Positions 9,427 to 19,326 of a stretch of 64,000 nt of DNA are shown one piece after another (the first letter of the stretch is position 1; the number at the start of each line of letters is the position of its first letter). The notes under the pieces are model-generated. The model was given only the letters and a program-made list of their open reading frames with translations. It ran no database searches and had not been told where the DNA came from. Made by a program: the position numbers and the translations under genes. Source of the DNA: SFTJ01 sp045613305 (GTDB lineage Bacteria; Bacteroidota; Bacteroidia; Bacteroidales; Muribaculaceae); assembly GCA_045613305.1 (NCBI GenBank), contig JAZLAU010000035.1:1-64000 (forward strand). The letters run 5' to 3'.

Positions 9427-10674
9427 TCATATTTGATTAAATGCTTCGAAATTAGCTTTTTCTAATTGCTTTTGTGCATAATCTTGAGTTATTGTCACGG
9501 TTTGAGTATTCGAAGATGGAACTTCATACATCGCGTCGATCATAATGGTCTCAACGATTGACCTTAATCCTCTCGCTCCGAGTTTGTATTCTATAGCTTT
9601 GTCCACTATGTAATCTAATGTTTCATCGGCAAATGTTAGTTCAACCCCGTCCATTTTAAACAGTTTTTTATACTGTTTGATGATGGCATTCTTCGGTTCT
9701 GTCAATATTCGCCTTAAAGCATCACGGTCAAGCGGTTCAAGGTTTGTAAGTATAGGCAGACGTCCAATGATTTCAGGGATTAAACCGTATGACTTTAAGT
9801 CTTGAGGTGCCACATAATGCAGCAACTTTTCACGGTTTATCTTCTTTTTGTCGGTATCTGAGCCATAACCTACAACATGCGTATTTAATCGCAAAGCAAT
9901 TTTGCGTTCTATTCCTTCAAATGCACCGCCACAGATGAAAAGGATATTTTTTGTGTCAACGGCTATCATTTTTTGGTCAGGGTGCTTTCGCCCGCCTTGA
10001 GGTGGAACATTAACAACTGAGCCTTCAAGGAGTTTCAATAATCCCTGTTGTACACCTTCTCCGCTTACGTCGCGCGTGATTGAAGGATTGTCGCTTTTGC
10101 GAGCAATTTTGTCTATTTCATCAATGAAAACAATGCCCTTTTGCGCAAGTTCCACATTATAGTCACATGCTTGAAGAAGGCGGGTTAATAGGCTTTCAAT
10201 GTCTTCACCCACATATCCGGCTTCTGTCAAAACTGTAGCATCAACTATTGCAAACGGCACTTTAAGCAATTTTGCTATAGTTTTTGCTAAAAGAGTCTTA
10301 CCCGTACCTGTAGGTCCTACAATTATGATGTTTGATTTTTCAATTTCCACATCATCATTATCGGTTATTTGCTTTAGTCGTTTGTAGTGGTTATAAACGG
10401 CTACCGATAAGTATTTTTTAGCGCTCTCTTGCCCTATCACATATTGGTCGATGTAGTCATGAATCTCTTGAGGTGTCGGAATATCTTTCAAACTGTCATC
10501 AACGGCGTTATTTGCCGCCTTTTTTGATGACACAAGATACTCGCTCAAGATTAGATTTGCCTGTTCAACACATTCGTTGCAAATGTAGCCATCGTGCCCA
10601 GGTATAAGCAATTGCACTTCGCTCGATGAGCGGCAACAAAAACTACATCTTATTTCTTCTTTATTTTTCTTCAT
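9427..10674 (-). CDS. clpX: ATP-dependent Clp protease ATP-binding subunit ClpX
   Basis: A 415-residue AAA+ unfoldase that recognises substrates (including SsrA-tagged proteins) and threads them into ClpP. The N-terminal C4 zinc domain is CSFC..CNEC (about residues 10-35). Walker A is GPTGTGKTLLAK near 118-129, Walker B is VFIDEIDK near 180, and RDVSGEGVQQ is the pore/sensor segment. The IGF-type loop region that docks on ClpP lies within the C-terminal half. Three bases separate it from clpP, so the two are co-transcribed from the clpP promoter. The tmRNA gene at 36703-37098 supplies the tag this enzyme is expected to recognise. Confidence 0.98.
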   Translation of the reverse strand: MKKNKEEIRCSFCCRSSSEVQLLIPGHDGYICNECVEQANLILSEYLVSSKKAANNAVDDSLKDIPTPQEIHDYIDQYVIGQESAKKYLSVAVYNHYKRLKQITDNDDVEIEKSNIIIVGPTGTGKTLLAKTIAKLLKVPFAIVDATVLTEAGYVGEDIESLLTRLLQACDYNVELAQKGIVFIDEIDKIARKSDNPSITRDVSGEGVQQGLLKLLEGSVVNVPPQGGRKHPDQKMIAVDTKNILFICGGAFEGIERKIALRLNTHVVGYGSDTDKKKINREKLLHYVAPQDLKSYGLIPEIIGRLPILTNLEPLDRDALRRILTEPKNAIIKQYKKLFKMDGVELTFADETLDYIVDKAIEYKLGARGLRSIVETIMIDAMYEVPSSNTQTVTITQDYAQKQLEKANFEAFNQI

Positions 10675-10677
10675 ATG

Positions 10678-11346
10678 TTATCTTGAACGTTCAAGAACTT
10701 TGTCAATCATGCCATATTCCACGGCTTCAGCAGCCTTCATCCAATAGTCGCGGTCAGAGTCGCGAGCAATTGTCTCAAATGGTTGGCCCGAATGGTTAGA
10801 AATGATTGTGTATAATTCTTCTTTCAATTTCAAAATTTCGCGTGCTGTGATTTCGATATCGCTCGCTTGGCCTTGCACGCCACCAAGTGGTTGGTGAATC
10901 ATTACTCTTGAATGGTTCAACGCAAATCTTTTTCCCTTTTCGCCGGCTACCAAAAGCACAGCCGCCATTGATGCTGCCATGCCGGTACAGATAGTTGAAA
11001 CATCGCTTTGAATATATTGCATTGTGTCATATATGCCAAGACCGGCATAAACAGAACCGCCAGGTGAGTTGATGTATATTGACACATCTTTTCCTGGCTC
11101 TGCAGAGTCAAGGTATAGCAATTGCGCTTGTATTACGTTTGCAGTATAATCGTCAATTTGAGTACCTAAGAAAATGATTCTGTCCATCATCAAACGTGAA
11201 AACACATCCATTTGTGCCACATTTAATTGACGTTCCTCGATAATTGTAGGGTTAATATAACTGCTTGTGATATTTGCATAACTGTCTAATGCCAAGCCGT
11301 TCATGCCCAAATGCTTTACAGCATAGTCTCTAAAATCATTCTTCAT
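10678..11346 (-). CDS. clpP: ATP-dependent Clp protease proteolytic subunit ClpP
   Basis: A 222-residue serine peptidase that forms the ClpXP chamber. The catalytic Ser is in GMAASMAAVLL and the His in RVMIHQPLGG, with an Asp further on (typical S14 triad). I chose the ATG at 11346 (MKNDFRDYAVKHLGMNG): the open frame continues 38 codons upstream, but that part would cross the tig terminator and the promoter box at 11367-11374. The propeptide-like N-terminus is a little longer than in E. coli. It is followed by clpX after 3 bases. Confidence 0.97.
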   Translation of the reverse strand: MKNDFRDYAVKHLGMNGLALDSYANITSSYINPTIIEERQLNVAQMDVFSRLMMDRIIFLGTQIDDYTANVIQAQLLYLDSAEPGKDVSIYINSPGGSVYAGLGIYDTMQYIQSDVSTICTGMAASMAAVLLVAGEKGKRFALNHSRVMIHQPLGGVQGQASDIEITAREILKLKEELYTIISNHSGQPFETIARDSDRDYWMKAAEAVEYGMIDKVLERSR

Positions 11347-11366
11347 AATTATTCTATTAAAGTTAT

Positions 11367-11374
11367 CAAAGGTA
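11367..11374 (-). promoter_or_regulatory. -7 promoter box for clpP-clpX (TACCTTTG)
   Basis: An exact TAnnTTTG match on the minus strand 21 bases before the chosen clpP ATG. It lies between the tig terminator and clpP, and argues against the longer open frame being the real gene start. Confidence 0.6.
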
Positions 11375-11431
11375 AATTTACAAAAACCTTGCCAATTGTC
11401 AATGTTTAGATAAAAAAATATAAATAAAAAA

Positions 11432-11464
11432 TGGAGTGATGTCATAAAGACAGACATCACTCCA
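11432..11464 (-). terminator. Intrinsic terminator of tig
   Basis: A perfect 12-bp stem (11432-11443 with 11453-11464, loop 9) is followed on the minus strand by a strong run of T. It lies 21 bases after the tig stop and separates tig from clpPX. Confidence 0.9.
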
Positions 11465-11485
11465 CTATCTATTTAAATCGTATAA

Positions 11486-12838
11486 TTACTTTTCAGATTC
11501 AAAAAGTTTGTTGAAGTCGTTCACAGAAACTGACTTTTCTGTAACTTTAGCATTTGCACGGATATATGCATAAATCTTATCTTCAACAGCACGGTTAGCC
11601 AAATCGCGACGATATTCGTTGTTTTTCACAATTTCTTGTGCTTGGCGTTCGATTGCGTCTTCTGGAGCATTGTAAATGCCGTATTGTGTAAATTGTTGAG
11701 TTACGATAAGTTTAGCAATGTTTAGCAAATCGTTTTCTTCAACCTTGATTTCGCCTTCTGCAGCAATCTTATCCTTAGCCAATTGCCAGATAAGTTGTGG
11801 CTTCATCTTAGGATATTCTTCTTCCATCTTTTCTGCAGTTGCCTTTTCGTCCTTCATCAAGAAGAATTTCTTCAAGAATTCGTCTGGCAATTCAATGTTG
11901 CCGATGTGATTAACGATTGCTTCTTGAGTGTCAAGAGTGAAACGATAGTTGCTGTCACCAATTAATGATGCTGCAATACCTTCTTTAACCTTTGCCTTGT
12001 ATTCTTCTTCGGTTTTAACAACATCCTTACCGAATGCCATGTCGAAGAATTCTTGGTCTAGTTCTGCTGCTTTGTTTACAAGGATTTCTCCAATTGTCAT
12101 CTTGAAGTCGCTCTTAACGTCTGCTTCTTCACGACCAAGGTTCAACATGCCACCAAGTTCACCAAGGTTACCGTTGCATGTGTTCCATGGGTTGAACACT
12201 ACTTCTTCGTTCAACTTCTTGCCTACAAATTTAGCCTTTTCGTCTTCGCTCTTGAAGTATTTTGGGCTAACTACAGTGCTAACAACAACAATACCGTTTT
12301 CCTTTTCAGTGCCGTCTTCATTAAGTTCTACCATTGAACCCTTGATAAGAGCTTCTGGTGTAGTTTCTTCGCCGGTAACTTGTGAGCCGAAACGGTTACG
12401 CAATGCATTGTTTTGGTTTTCATACATTTCGTCATCCACTTCAATGTTGTAGTAAGGGATTTCTACAGACTTAAGGTCTACGTTAAATTCTGGAGAAAGA
12501 CCTACATTGAAGATGAATGTGAATTCTTTGTTATTGTCAAGGTCAATGTTTGACTCATCGGCCAACATTGGTTCACCTAGAACTTGCAATTTGTTCTCGT
12601 GAATATATTTTGTTAGTTGTTCGCTAACTTCATCGTTTACTACGTCAGCAATTACTTGCTTGCCGTACATCTTTTGAAGTAGGCTGATTGGTGTGTGACC
12701 AGGACGGAAACCCTTCACTGGGTGACGTTGGCCAATAAGCTTTAGGTTCTTCTTTACTTTTTCTGAATAATCAGCTTCTACAATCGAAATGGTGATTACG
12801 CCATTTACATTGTCTTTCTTTTCGAAATTTACATTCAT
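11486..12838 (-). CDS. tig: Trigger factor, ribosome-associated chaperone
   Basis: A 450-residue chaperone that meets nascent chains at the ribosome exit tunnel. The N-terminal ribosome-binding domain contains the signature GQRHPVKGFRPGHTPISLL (GFRPG motif, about residues 36-52). A diverged FKBP-like domain spans about 155-245, and a long helical C-terminal domain follows. The family is divergent in Bacteroidales, as here, but the GFRPGxxP segment is diagnostic. It is adjacent to clpP-clpX, the usual tig-clpP-clpX order, but with its own promoter and terminator, so not one transcript. The start is supported by a full promoter 64 bases upstream. Confidence 0.95.
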   Translation of the reverse strand: MNVNFEKKDNVNGVITISIVEADYSEKVKKNLKLIGQRHPVKGFRPGHTPISLLQKMYGKQVIADVVNDEVSEQLTKYIHENKLQVLGEPMLADESNIDLDNNKEFTFIFNVGLSPEFNVDLKSVEIPYYNIEVDDEMYENQNNALRNRFGSQVTGEETTPEALIKGSMVELNEDGTEKENGIVVVSTVVSPKYFKSEDEKAKFVGKKLNEEVVFNPWNTCNGNLGELGGMLNLGREEADVKSDFKMTIGEILVNKAAELDQEFFDMAFGKDVVKTEEEYKAKVKEGIAASLIGDSNYRFTLDTQEAIVNHIGNIELPDEFLKKFFLMKDEKATAEKMEEEYPKMKPQLIWQLAKDKIAAEGEIKVEENDLLNIAKLIVTQQFTQYGIYNAPEDAIERQAQEIVKNNEYRRDLANRAVEDKIYAYIRANAKVTEKSVSVNDFNKLFESEK

Positions 12839-12901
12839 TGTTGTTGAATATATTTAAGTTATTAATTATCAATTTTGTGTGGTTTTTATCAAAACCGGGT
12901 G

Positions 12902-12933
12902 CAAAATTACAATTATTTGTTGCCTTTAACAAA
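12902..12933 (-). promoter_or_regulatory. Promoter of tig: TTTG-N20-TAATTTTG
   Basis: On the minus strand a TTTG (-33, at 12930-12933) is followed after 20 bases by TAATTTTG (-7, 12902-12909). Both elements and the spacing match the Bacteroidales housekeeping promoter. Confidence 0.8.
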
Positions 12934-13008
12934 TTTGCAATGAAATTTTGTTTAATTATAATAATTCTATGTGCAAATTGCGTGCCATAATTGGGGTTTA
13001 TGATAAAA

Positions 13009-13040
13009 AAAGATGGATAAAGTTGCCCATATCCATCTTT
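13009..13040 (-). terminator. Intrinsic terminator of the M13 peptidase gene
   Basis: A perfect 11-bp stem (13009-13019 with 13030-13040, loop 10) followed by a T run on the minus strand, 24 bases after the stop codon. Confidence 0.75.
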
Positions 13041-13063
13041 ATATAAACAAGTGTATGTTATTA

Positions 13064-15091
13064 TTACCAAATAATCACTCTTTCTTCTGGTGCAAGATAC
13101 ATCTTATCTCCTTCTTTTATGTCAAATGCATCGAAGAATGATTGTATGTTACGAAGAGAACCGTTTACTCTCCACTTGCCTAATGAGTGAACGTCAACTT
13201 TTGTTCTGCGCAATATTTCTTGGTCTGTAATGTTGCCTGCCCAAACGTTGGCATAACTCAAATAGAAACGTTGGTCTGGAGTGAAACCATCTATTTTTTC
13301 TTCTGATTTTCCTTGTTCGGTTTTCTTAAATGCTGTGTATGAAACTCGCAAACCGCCTTGGTCGGCAATGTTTTCGCCTAGAGTGAATTGACCGTTTGCG
13401 TGTGTGTCGCCAAGAACAACAATTTTATTGAATTGTTCAATTAAGATTTGAGTTTTTGACTTGAATTTTTCCGCATCTTCGTCTGTCCACCAAACCTTCA
13501 TATTGCCGTTTTGGTCAAAGTTGCGACCTTGGTCATCAAATCCATGAGTCATTTCATGGCCAATTACTACACCAATTGCTCCATAGTTGCAAGCGTCATC
13601 TCCGTTAGGGTTGAAGTATGGGGCTTGTAGAATACCTGCAGGGAAACAAATCTCGTTGGTGGTTGGGTTGTAATATGCATTTACGGTTTGTGGTGTCATA
13701 CCCCACTCGTCGCGGTCTACTGGTTTGCCATATTTTGAAAGAGCATGTGCTGATTCAAATGCACGCGCAGCTCTTACATTTTCCCAATATGATTTTGTTG
13801 GGTCCACTGTTATTCCGCTATAATCTCTCCACTTGTCAGGATAGCCTACTTTCACAGTAAAACTGTTTAGCTTAATCAATGCGTTAACTTTGGTCTTGTC
13901 GCTCATCCATTCAAGTGATGCGATGTGTTCACCAAGAGCCACTTTCAAATTGTTTACAAGTTTTAGCATCTTTTCCTTTGAACTTGCAGGGAAATATTTT
14001 TCCACATAAAGTTCGCCCACGGCTTCTCCTAATATATGGTTAGGTACATTTAGCGCACGTTTCCATCGAGGTTCTTGTTTTGTTTTTCCCGACATCACAC
14101 GCGAGAACATCTCAAAGTTAGCATCGATAAAAGCGTCGCTTAAGTATGAACTTGCCGATGTTATTAAGTCGTAAGCAAGATAATCTTTGATTTCTTGGTC
14201 CTTTAGTGTCACCAACAATTCATTGATTTTTGCCATTGCCTTTGGTTCTGTAACACAAACTTTATCAACGCCCTTAAGCTGCAATGTGTTAAAGAAATTG
14301 TCCCAGTCAATGTTTGGGTATTCAGTTTTTAATTTATCAATAGGATAAATGTTATACATCTTTGAGATATCGCGGCTTTCTTCACGAGTCATCGTAGCCT
14401 TTGCGATTTCTGTTTCAATCTTAAGGATGTTTTTGGCTGCTCTTTTAGCATCTTTCTTTTTATAGCCAGCCAATGTCATGATAGTTTCAATATAGTTCAC
14501 ATAAGCATTTCGGATGCGAGTGCTGTTTTCATCGTTTTCAAGATAATAGTCGCGGTCACCCATTCTAATGCTTGCTTGGCTAGCATAAACTATGTTCACG
14601 TCAGAGTTTGCCAAATCGGCCATAACGTAGCATCCAAAGAAAGGAGAAGAAATGTCTCTGTGCATCCAGAAAATTGTGCTCATAAGGTCTTCTCGTTTCA
14701 TTTTTGATATTCTTTCCAAATCGGCAGCTATTGGACTTGCCCCTTCGGCATTCAAACGCACGCTATCCATACCTAGTTTGTACAAATCGTTTACTTTTTG
14801 CGCAACGCTGCCGCTAACAGGATTTGATTTGTCTAGGTTTTGAATGAGTTCTTTAATTTGAGCACGATTGTTTTCTGCTAACTCGTCAAATGTGCCATAA
14901 CGAGCATATTGAGGGTCGAGCGGATTATTTTTCTGCCATCCGCCAGTTGCATACTGGTAAAAATCTTCACCTGGCGCAACACTAAGGTCTAAGTTTGCCT
15001 TATCTACACCAATCTTACCTTTATCATCTGCATTCATTGATAATGTAGTGATTAAAGCTAGTGCTAACATTGATAATTTTAATTTATTCAT
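13064..15091 (-). CDS. M13-family zinc metallopeptidase (PepO/neprilysin-like)
   Basis: A 675-residue exported endopeptidase. The signal peptide is MNKLKLSMLALALITTLSMNA. The zinc site HExxH is seen in GHEMTHGFDDQGRNFD near residue 515, the second zinc ligand in ENIADQGG about 60 residues on, and the C-terminal part ends in VIIW, a common M13 ending. M13 enzymes cleave oligopeptides; in gut Bacteroidales they are periplasmic or surface peptidases. The region DLSVAPGEDFYQYATGGWQK at the mature N-terminus is also typical. It lies 31 bases after the ABC-F stop and has no promoter box of its own that I can see, so it may be transcribed with that gene. Confidence 0.93.
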   Translation of the reverse strand: MNKLKLSMLALALITTLSMNADDKGKIGVDKANLDLSVAPGEDFYQYATGGWQKNNPLDPQYARYGTFDELAENNRAQIKELIQNLDKSNPVSGSVAQKVNDLYKLGMDSVRLNAEGASPIAADLERISKMKREDLMSTIFWMHRDISSPFFGCYVMADLANSDVNIVYASQASIRMGDRDYYLENDENSTRIRNAYVNYIETIMTLAGYKKKDAKRAAKNILKIETEIAKATMTREESRDISKMYNIYPIDKLKTEYPNIDWDNFFNTLQLKGVDKVCVTEPKAMAKINELLVTLKDQEIKDYLAYDLITSASSYLSDAFIDANFEMFSRVMSGKTKQEPRWKRALNVPNHILGEAVGELYVEKYFPASSKEKMLKLVNNLKVALGEHIASLEWMSDKTKVNALIKLNSFTVKVGYPDKWRDYSGITVDPTKSYWENVRAARAFESAHALSKYGKPVDRDEWGMTPQTVNAYYNPTTNEICFPAGILQAPYFNPNGDDACNYGAIGVVIGHEMTHGFDDQGRNFDQNGNMKVWWTDEDAEKFKSKTQILIEQFNKIVVLGDTHANGQFTLGENIADQGGLRVSYTAFKKTEQGKSEEKIDGFTPDQRFYLSYANVWAGNITDQEILRRTKVDVHSLGKWRVNGSLRNIQSFFDAFDIKEGDKMYLAPEERVIIW

Positions 15092-15122
15092 GTTGATTTA
15101 TAATTAGTTTATATTTTTCTTT

Positions 15123-17075
15123 TTAATCGTTTTTGAGCCTTTCAAGTTCTTCGCACGCTAATTCCCAGTCGCACATGGCCATTTCCAATTGTTTGTTTAT
15201 GCGTTGATGCTTGTCGTATATGTCTGGGTCAGACATGTCTCCTGAGGCCAAAGCATTCTCAATCTCCGCAACTTTTTGCTCATATTCAGCAATTTTCGAT
15301 TCAAACTCGTCAACTCTTTTTTTAGCCTGGCGCACTAGTTTGTCGTGTTCCTTTTGTTCAAAATATGAACGTTTAGATTCGCTGATTGCTTCAGGTTGTT
15401 TTGCTCCTTTAAACGAATCGGACTCGTTTTTTTGCGTAGTTGATTTTATTTCAAGTTCTCGCAAATTTGTCAATTGCTTTGACTGTAGGAAGTCGTAAAC
15501 ACCACCAATGTGTTCTTTTACTTTTCCGCCGCCAAATTCATATACTTTCTCTACTAATCCGTCTAAAAAATCTCGGTCGTGCGAAACTACGATAACAGTC
15601 CCGTTAAATGCTTTTATTGCTTCTTTTAGAATGTCCTTAGTGCGAATGTCGAGGTGATTTGTCGGTTCGTCCATTATTAGCAAATTCACTGGCTCGAGCA
15701 GTAGTTTAATCATTGCTAAACGAGATTTTTCACCGCCTGAAAGAACCTTCACTTTTTTCTCCGAGGCTTCTCCACCAAATATAAATGCCCCTAAAATGTC
15801 GCGAATCTTTGTGCGAATATCGCCTACTGCTACTCTATCAATTGTGTCAAACACAGTTAATTCGCCGTCAAGCAATTGTGCTTGATTTTGAGCGAAATAA
15901 CCTATTTTTACATTATGTCCTAATTTTAAACTACCGTTGTAGCTTAATTCGTTCATAATACATTTCACTAATGTGGATTTTCCTTCGCCGTTTTTGCCAA
16001 CGAATGCCACCTTTTCTCCGCGCTTAATGGTGAAATTAACGCCGCTAAACACTAAATGGTCGCCGTAGCTTTTTGCCAATTCATCTGCAATCACTGGATA
16101 ATCGCCTGAGCGTGGTGCCGGTGGAAATTTCAGGCTCAAGTGTGAATTGTCCACTTCATCTACCTCAATGCGGTCTATTTTAGACAATTGCTTAATGCGG
16201 CTTTGCACTTGAACTGATTTGGTTGCCTTATATCTAAATCGCTCAATAAATGCTTCTGTATCTTGAATTTGCTTTTGCTGATTAAGATATGCTCGCATTT
16301 GTTGTTCCACTCTTTCCTGGCGTAATTCTATGAACTTCGAATAATTAACGGCATAGTCATAAATCTTGCCAAGTGAAATTTCAATGGTGCGATTGGTTAC
16401 GTTATCAATAAATGCTTTGTCGTGTGAAACAAGCATCACTGTGTTACTTTTTGTTTTAATGAAATTCTCTAACCACTGTATTGATTCTATGTCTAAGTGG
16501 TTAGTAGGTTCGTCAAGTAACAGCACGTCGGGTTTTTGAAGTAATAACTTTGCCAATTCTACACGCATTCTCCACCCGCCGCTAAACTCACTTGTTGGAC
16601 GGTCAAAATCGGTCCTTAAAAAGCCAAGCCCCAATAATGTGCGTTCCATTTCGGCTTCGCTATTTTCCGATTTATACATCGATTGAAGTTCAGTGTAATG
16701 CGACAATCGTTCTATCAGCGATTGGTAATCGTCGCTTTCATAGTCAGTTCTGTCGAGCAACTGCGCATTTAATTGCTCAACCATGTCGTTAACATCGTTA
16801 ACGTGCTTAAATGCTTCCTTAACCTCTTCCTTTAATGTTTTGGTGTCGGTTAACAACATCTGTTGCGGTAGGTAACCTATGGTGATGTCACTTGGCTTTG
16901 AAACACAGCCTCCTGTGGGGGCTTGCAAGCCTGCAATGATTTTCATCATTGTGGATTTGCCCGCTCCATTTTTACCCACTAATGCTATGCGGTCGCGTTT
17001 GTTTATAACGTAATTTATGCTATCGAAGAGAGGTACGCTGCTAAATTCAACCGAAAGATTTTGTATCGCAATCAT
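15123..17075 (-). CDS. ABC-F family ATPase (translation-type, soluble)
   Basis: A 650-residue protein with two ATP-binding cassettes and no membrane segments. NBD1 has Walker A GKNGAGKS, signature FSGGWRMR and Walker B LLLDEPTNHLD. NBD2 has GKNGEGKS, LSGGEKSR and LLIMDEPTNHLD, so both composite sites look intact. A Lys/Glu-rich coiled-coil follows NBD2 (about 565-645). ABC-F proteins act on the ribosome, helping stalled translation or protecting it from antibiotics. The FSGGW signature and C-terminal coiled coil resemble the YheS/Uup branch. A -7 promoter box lies at 17100-17107. A precise subfamily cannot be fixed without a tree. Confidence 0.88.
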   Translation of the reverse strand: MIAIQNLSVEFSSVPLFDSINYVINKRDRIALVGKNGAGKSTMMKIIAGLQAPTGGCVSKPSDITIGYLPQQMLLTDTKTLKEEVKEAFKHVNDVNDMVEQLNAQLLDRTDYESDDYQSLIERLSHYTELQSMYKSENSEAEMERTLLGLGFLRTDFDRPTSEFSGGWRMRVELAKLLLQKPDVLLLDEPTNHLDIESIQWLENFIKTKSNTVMLVSHDKAFIDNVTNRTIEISLGKIYDYAVNYSKFIELRQERVEQQMRAYLNQQKQIQDTEAFIERFRYKATKSVQVQSRIKQLSKIDRIEVDEVDNSHLSLKFPPAPRSGDYPVIADELAKSYGDHLVFSGVNFTIKRGEKVAFVGKNGEGKSTLVKCIMNELSYNGSLKLGHNVKIGYFAQNQAQLLDGELTVFDTIDRVAVGDIRTKIRDILGAFIFGGEASEKKVKVLSGGEKSRLAMIKLLLEPVNLLIMDEPTNHLDIRTKDILKEAIKAFNGTVIVVSHDRDFLDGLVEKVYEFGGGKVKEHIGGVYDFLQSKQLTNLRELEIKSTTQKNESDSFKGAKQPEAISESKRSYFEQKEHDKLVRQAKKRVDEFESKIAEYEQKVAEIENALASGDMSDPDIYDKHQRINKQLEMAMCDWELACEELERLKND

Positions 17076-17099
17076 CTAATGTACTTTCTTATTTGATTG

Positions 17100-17107
17100 C
17101 AAAAGTA
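17100..17107 (-). promoter_or_regulatory. -7 promoter box (TACTTTTG) for the ABC-F gene
   Basis: An exact TAnnTTTG match on the minus strand, 25 bases before the start at 17075, in the divergent interval with uvrB. No -33 TTTG at the right distance. Confidence 0.5.
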
Positions 17108-17182
17108 CAAAAATTACATCAATCATATAAGCATTAAATCAGATTTAAATATATAAATATGTGTATTTACTTTGTTTTTTTG

Positions 17183-17190
17183 TATTTTTG
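17183..17190 (+). promoter_or_regulatory. -7 promoter box (TATTTTTG) for uvrB
   Basis: An exact TAnnTTTG match on the plus strand 48 bases before the uvrB ATG; it lies in a T-rich tract, which makes chance matches more likely. Confidence 0.45.
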
Positions 17191-17237
17191 TAAATTAAAG
17201 TACATCAATAGATAGATAAGTAGGAACATTTCAGTTT

Positions 17238-19319
17238 ATGGAATTCAAGCTTCATTCAGAATACAAGCCAACAGGCGACCAGCCTAACGCAATCAGAGAA
17301 TTGTCTGAAGGCGTAAATAATGGTGTTCCCTATCAAACATTATTGGGGGTTACTGGTTCGGGTAAAACGTTCACCATGGCTAACGTTATTGCCAACACTC
17401 AGAAACCCACTTTAATTTTATCGCACAACAAAACGCTGGCTGCTCAGTTATATTCAGAATTCAAAGCTTTTTTCCCTGAAAACTCGGTTCACTATTTTGT
17501 GTCATATTATGATTATTATCAGCCAGAAGCATATATTCCATCAACCGATAAATACATTGAAAAGGATTTGGCCATTAATGAAGAAATTGATCGCCTTCGC
17601 CTTTCAACAACAGCGGCATTATTATCGGGTCGCAAGGACATAATCGTGGTTTCTTCAGTTTCATGCATTTATGGCATGGGTAATCCTGAAGATTTTGGAA
17701 AGAATACGATATTTGTTGAAGTTGGCCAGGATTTGTCGCGCGATAAGTTCCTGACAATGCTTGTCGACGCCCTTTATTCTCGAAGCGAAGTTCAATTTGT
17801 GGGTGGTACTTTCAGAGTAACCGGTGACACTGTTGACATATCGTTGGCTTATGAAAAGATTATGGTAAGGGTGATATTCTGGGGAAATGAAATTGAAACA
17901 ATCCAAATATTGGACCCCGAAACTCAACTTGCAACAGAGTCGGTTGAATCGTTTAATATCTATCCCGCCAATTTGTTTGTCGCATCAAAGGAACGTGTGG
18001 CGCAAGCAGTAGGACAAATTTGTGTGGATCTTGGCACGCAAGTCGACATGTTCTATAATGAGGCACGTCCTGTTGAAGCACGTCGACTTAAGGAACGTGT
18101 TGAGTATGACATTGAAATGATTAAAGAGGTTGGATATTGTTCTGGCATTGAAAATTATTCAAGATATTTCGACGGGCGAGAACCGGGAATGCGCCCATTC
18201 TGTTTGCTTGATTATTTCCCTAAAGACTTCTTGACAATTATTGACGAAAGCCATGTGACAGTGCCACAAATCCGCGGTATGTATGGTGGCGACCAATCTA
18301 GAAAAATTAATTTGGTTAATTATGGTTTTCGTTTGCAAGCGGCTGTTGATAATCGCCCTCTTAAATTTGAAGAATTTGAATCATTAACACCGCAGACCAT
18401 TTATGTCAGTGCCACACCTGCCAATTATGAGTTAGAAAGGTGTGAAGGCATTGTTACCGAACAAATTATTCGCCCTACTGGCTTGCTTGACCCGTTAATT
18501 ACCGTAAGGCCTTCGATGGGACAAATGGATGATTTGATTAATGAAATTCAAATACGTGTTGAACGTAATGAAAGAACTTTGGTAACTACTTTAACAAAAA
18601 GAATGGCCGAGGAACTATCAGATTATTTGTCGCGACACGACATTAGAGTGGCGTACATCCATTCAGATGTTGAAACGATGGACCGTATTCAAATTCTGGA
18701 CGACCTAAGAGCCGGTGCTATTGATGTGCTTATTGGTGTTAACTTGTTGAGAGAAGGTTTGGATTTGCCAGAAGTGTCGCTTGTGGCTATCCTTGACGCC
18801 GATAAAGAAGGCTTTTTAAGAAACAATCGTTCGTTGACACAAACTGCAGGGCGTGCTGCGCGTAACTTAAGCGGTGAAGTAATAATGTATGCTGACAAAA
18901 TCACACAATCAATGCAGCAAACAATCGATGAAACTGAGCGTCGCCGCTCCATTCAGTTGGCATATAACGAGCAACACGGAATTACACCTCAGGCTATTAT
19001 TAAAGCAAGAAATGCAATTATAGGTGTAGATAATGAATTTGACCAAATCACCGAAAAGAATCTTCGACAAGCGGGTCATAGAATTAATAAGCCAATCGAT
19101 ACTAAAGTTATACACAAACAAGATTTTGGCGTAAATATTGATATGGCTGCTGACCCTGTCATCCAATATATGGGTACTCAAGACTTGGAAAAAACTATTG
19201 AACGATTGCGTAAAGATATGATTGCGGCTGCAAAGGAAATGGATTTCCTTCAAGCGGCTCAATTGCGCGATGAGATTGTAAAACTTGAAAATCGCTTGGC
19301 TAAGTTAGAAGAGAAATAA
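17238..19319 (+). CDS. uvrB: Excinuclease ABC subunit B
   Basis: A 693-residue DNA-damage-recognition helicase of nucleotide excision repair, acting with UvrA and UvrC. Walker A is GVTGSGKTFTMAN near residues 38-50, the beta-hairpin region includes SYYDYYQPEAYIP, and the DEAD-like box is IDESHVTVPQ. The motif VI segment QTAGRAARN is present, and a C-terminal UVR domain (EMDFLQAAQLRDEI near 665) contacts UvrC. Length is standard. It heads a plus-strand run with the YgiQ-like gene 7 bases downstream. Confidence 0.98.
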   Translation: MEFKLHSEYKPTGDQPNAIRELSEGVNNGVPYQTLLGVTGSGKTFTMANVIANTQKPTLILSHNKTLAAQLYSEFKAFFPENSVHYFVSYYDYYQPEAYIPSTDKYIEKDLAINEEIDRLRLSTTAALLSGRKDIIVVSSVSCIYGMGNPEDFGKNTIFVEVGQDLSRDKFLTMLVDALYSRSEVQFVGGTFRVTGDTVDISLAYEKIMVRVIFWGNEIETIQILDPETQLATESVESFNIYPANLFVASKERVAQAVGQICVDLGTQVDMFYNEARPVEARRLKERVEYDIEMIKEVGYCSGIENYSRYFDGREPGMRPFCLLDYFPKDFLTIIDESHVTVPQIRGMYGGDQSRKINLVNYGFRLQAAVDNRPLKFEEFESLTPQTIYVSATPANYELERCEGIVTEQIIRPTGLLDPLITVRPSMGQMDDLINEIQIRVERNERTLVTTLTKRMAEELSDYLSRHDIRVAYIHSDVETMDRIQILDDLRAGAIDVLIGVNLLREGLDLPEVSLVAILDADKEGFLRNNRSLTQTAGRAARNLSGEVIMYADKITQSMQQTIDETERRRSIQLAYNEQHGITPQAIIKARNAIIGVDNEFDQITEKNLRQAGHRINKPIDTKVIHKQDFGVNIDMAADPVIQYMGTQDLEKTIERLRKDMIAAAKEMDFLQAAQLRDEIVKLENRLAKLEEK

Positions 19320-19326
19320 TTTGAAT

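Noticed and set aside
10678..11460. Longer clpP reading frame starting at 11460
   Set aside because: The extra 38 codons would include the promoter box and part of the tig terminator; MKNDFRDYAVKHLG is the usual ClpP start region.
11949..12452. 167-codon plus-strand open frame inside tig
   Set aside because: Serine/threonine/leucine-rich shadow translation opposite the trigger factor gene; no independent support.
12771..13070. 99-codon minus-strand frame at the tig start
   Set aside because: It overlaps the tig promoter and the M13 peptidase terminator and gives no recognisable protein.
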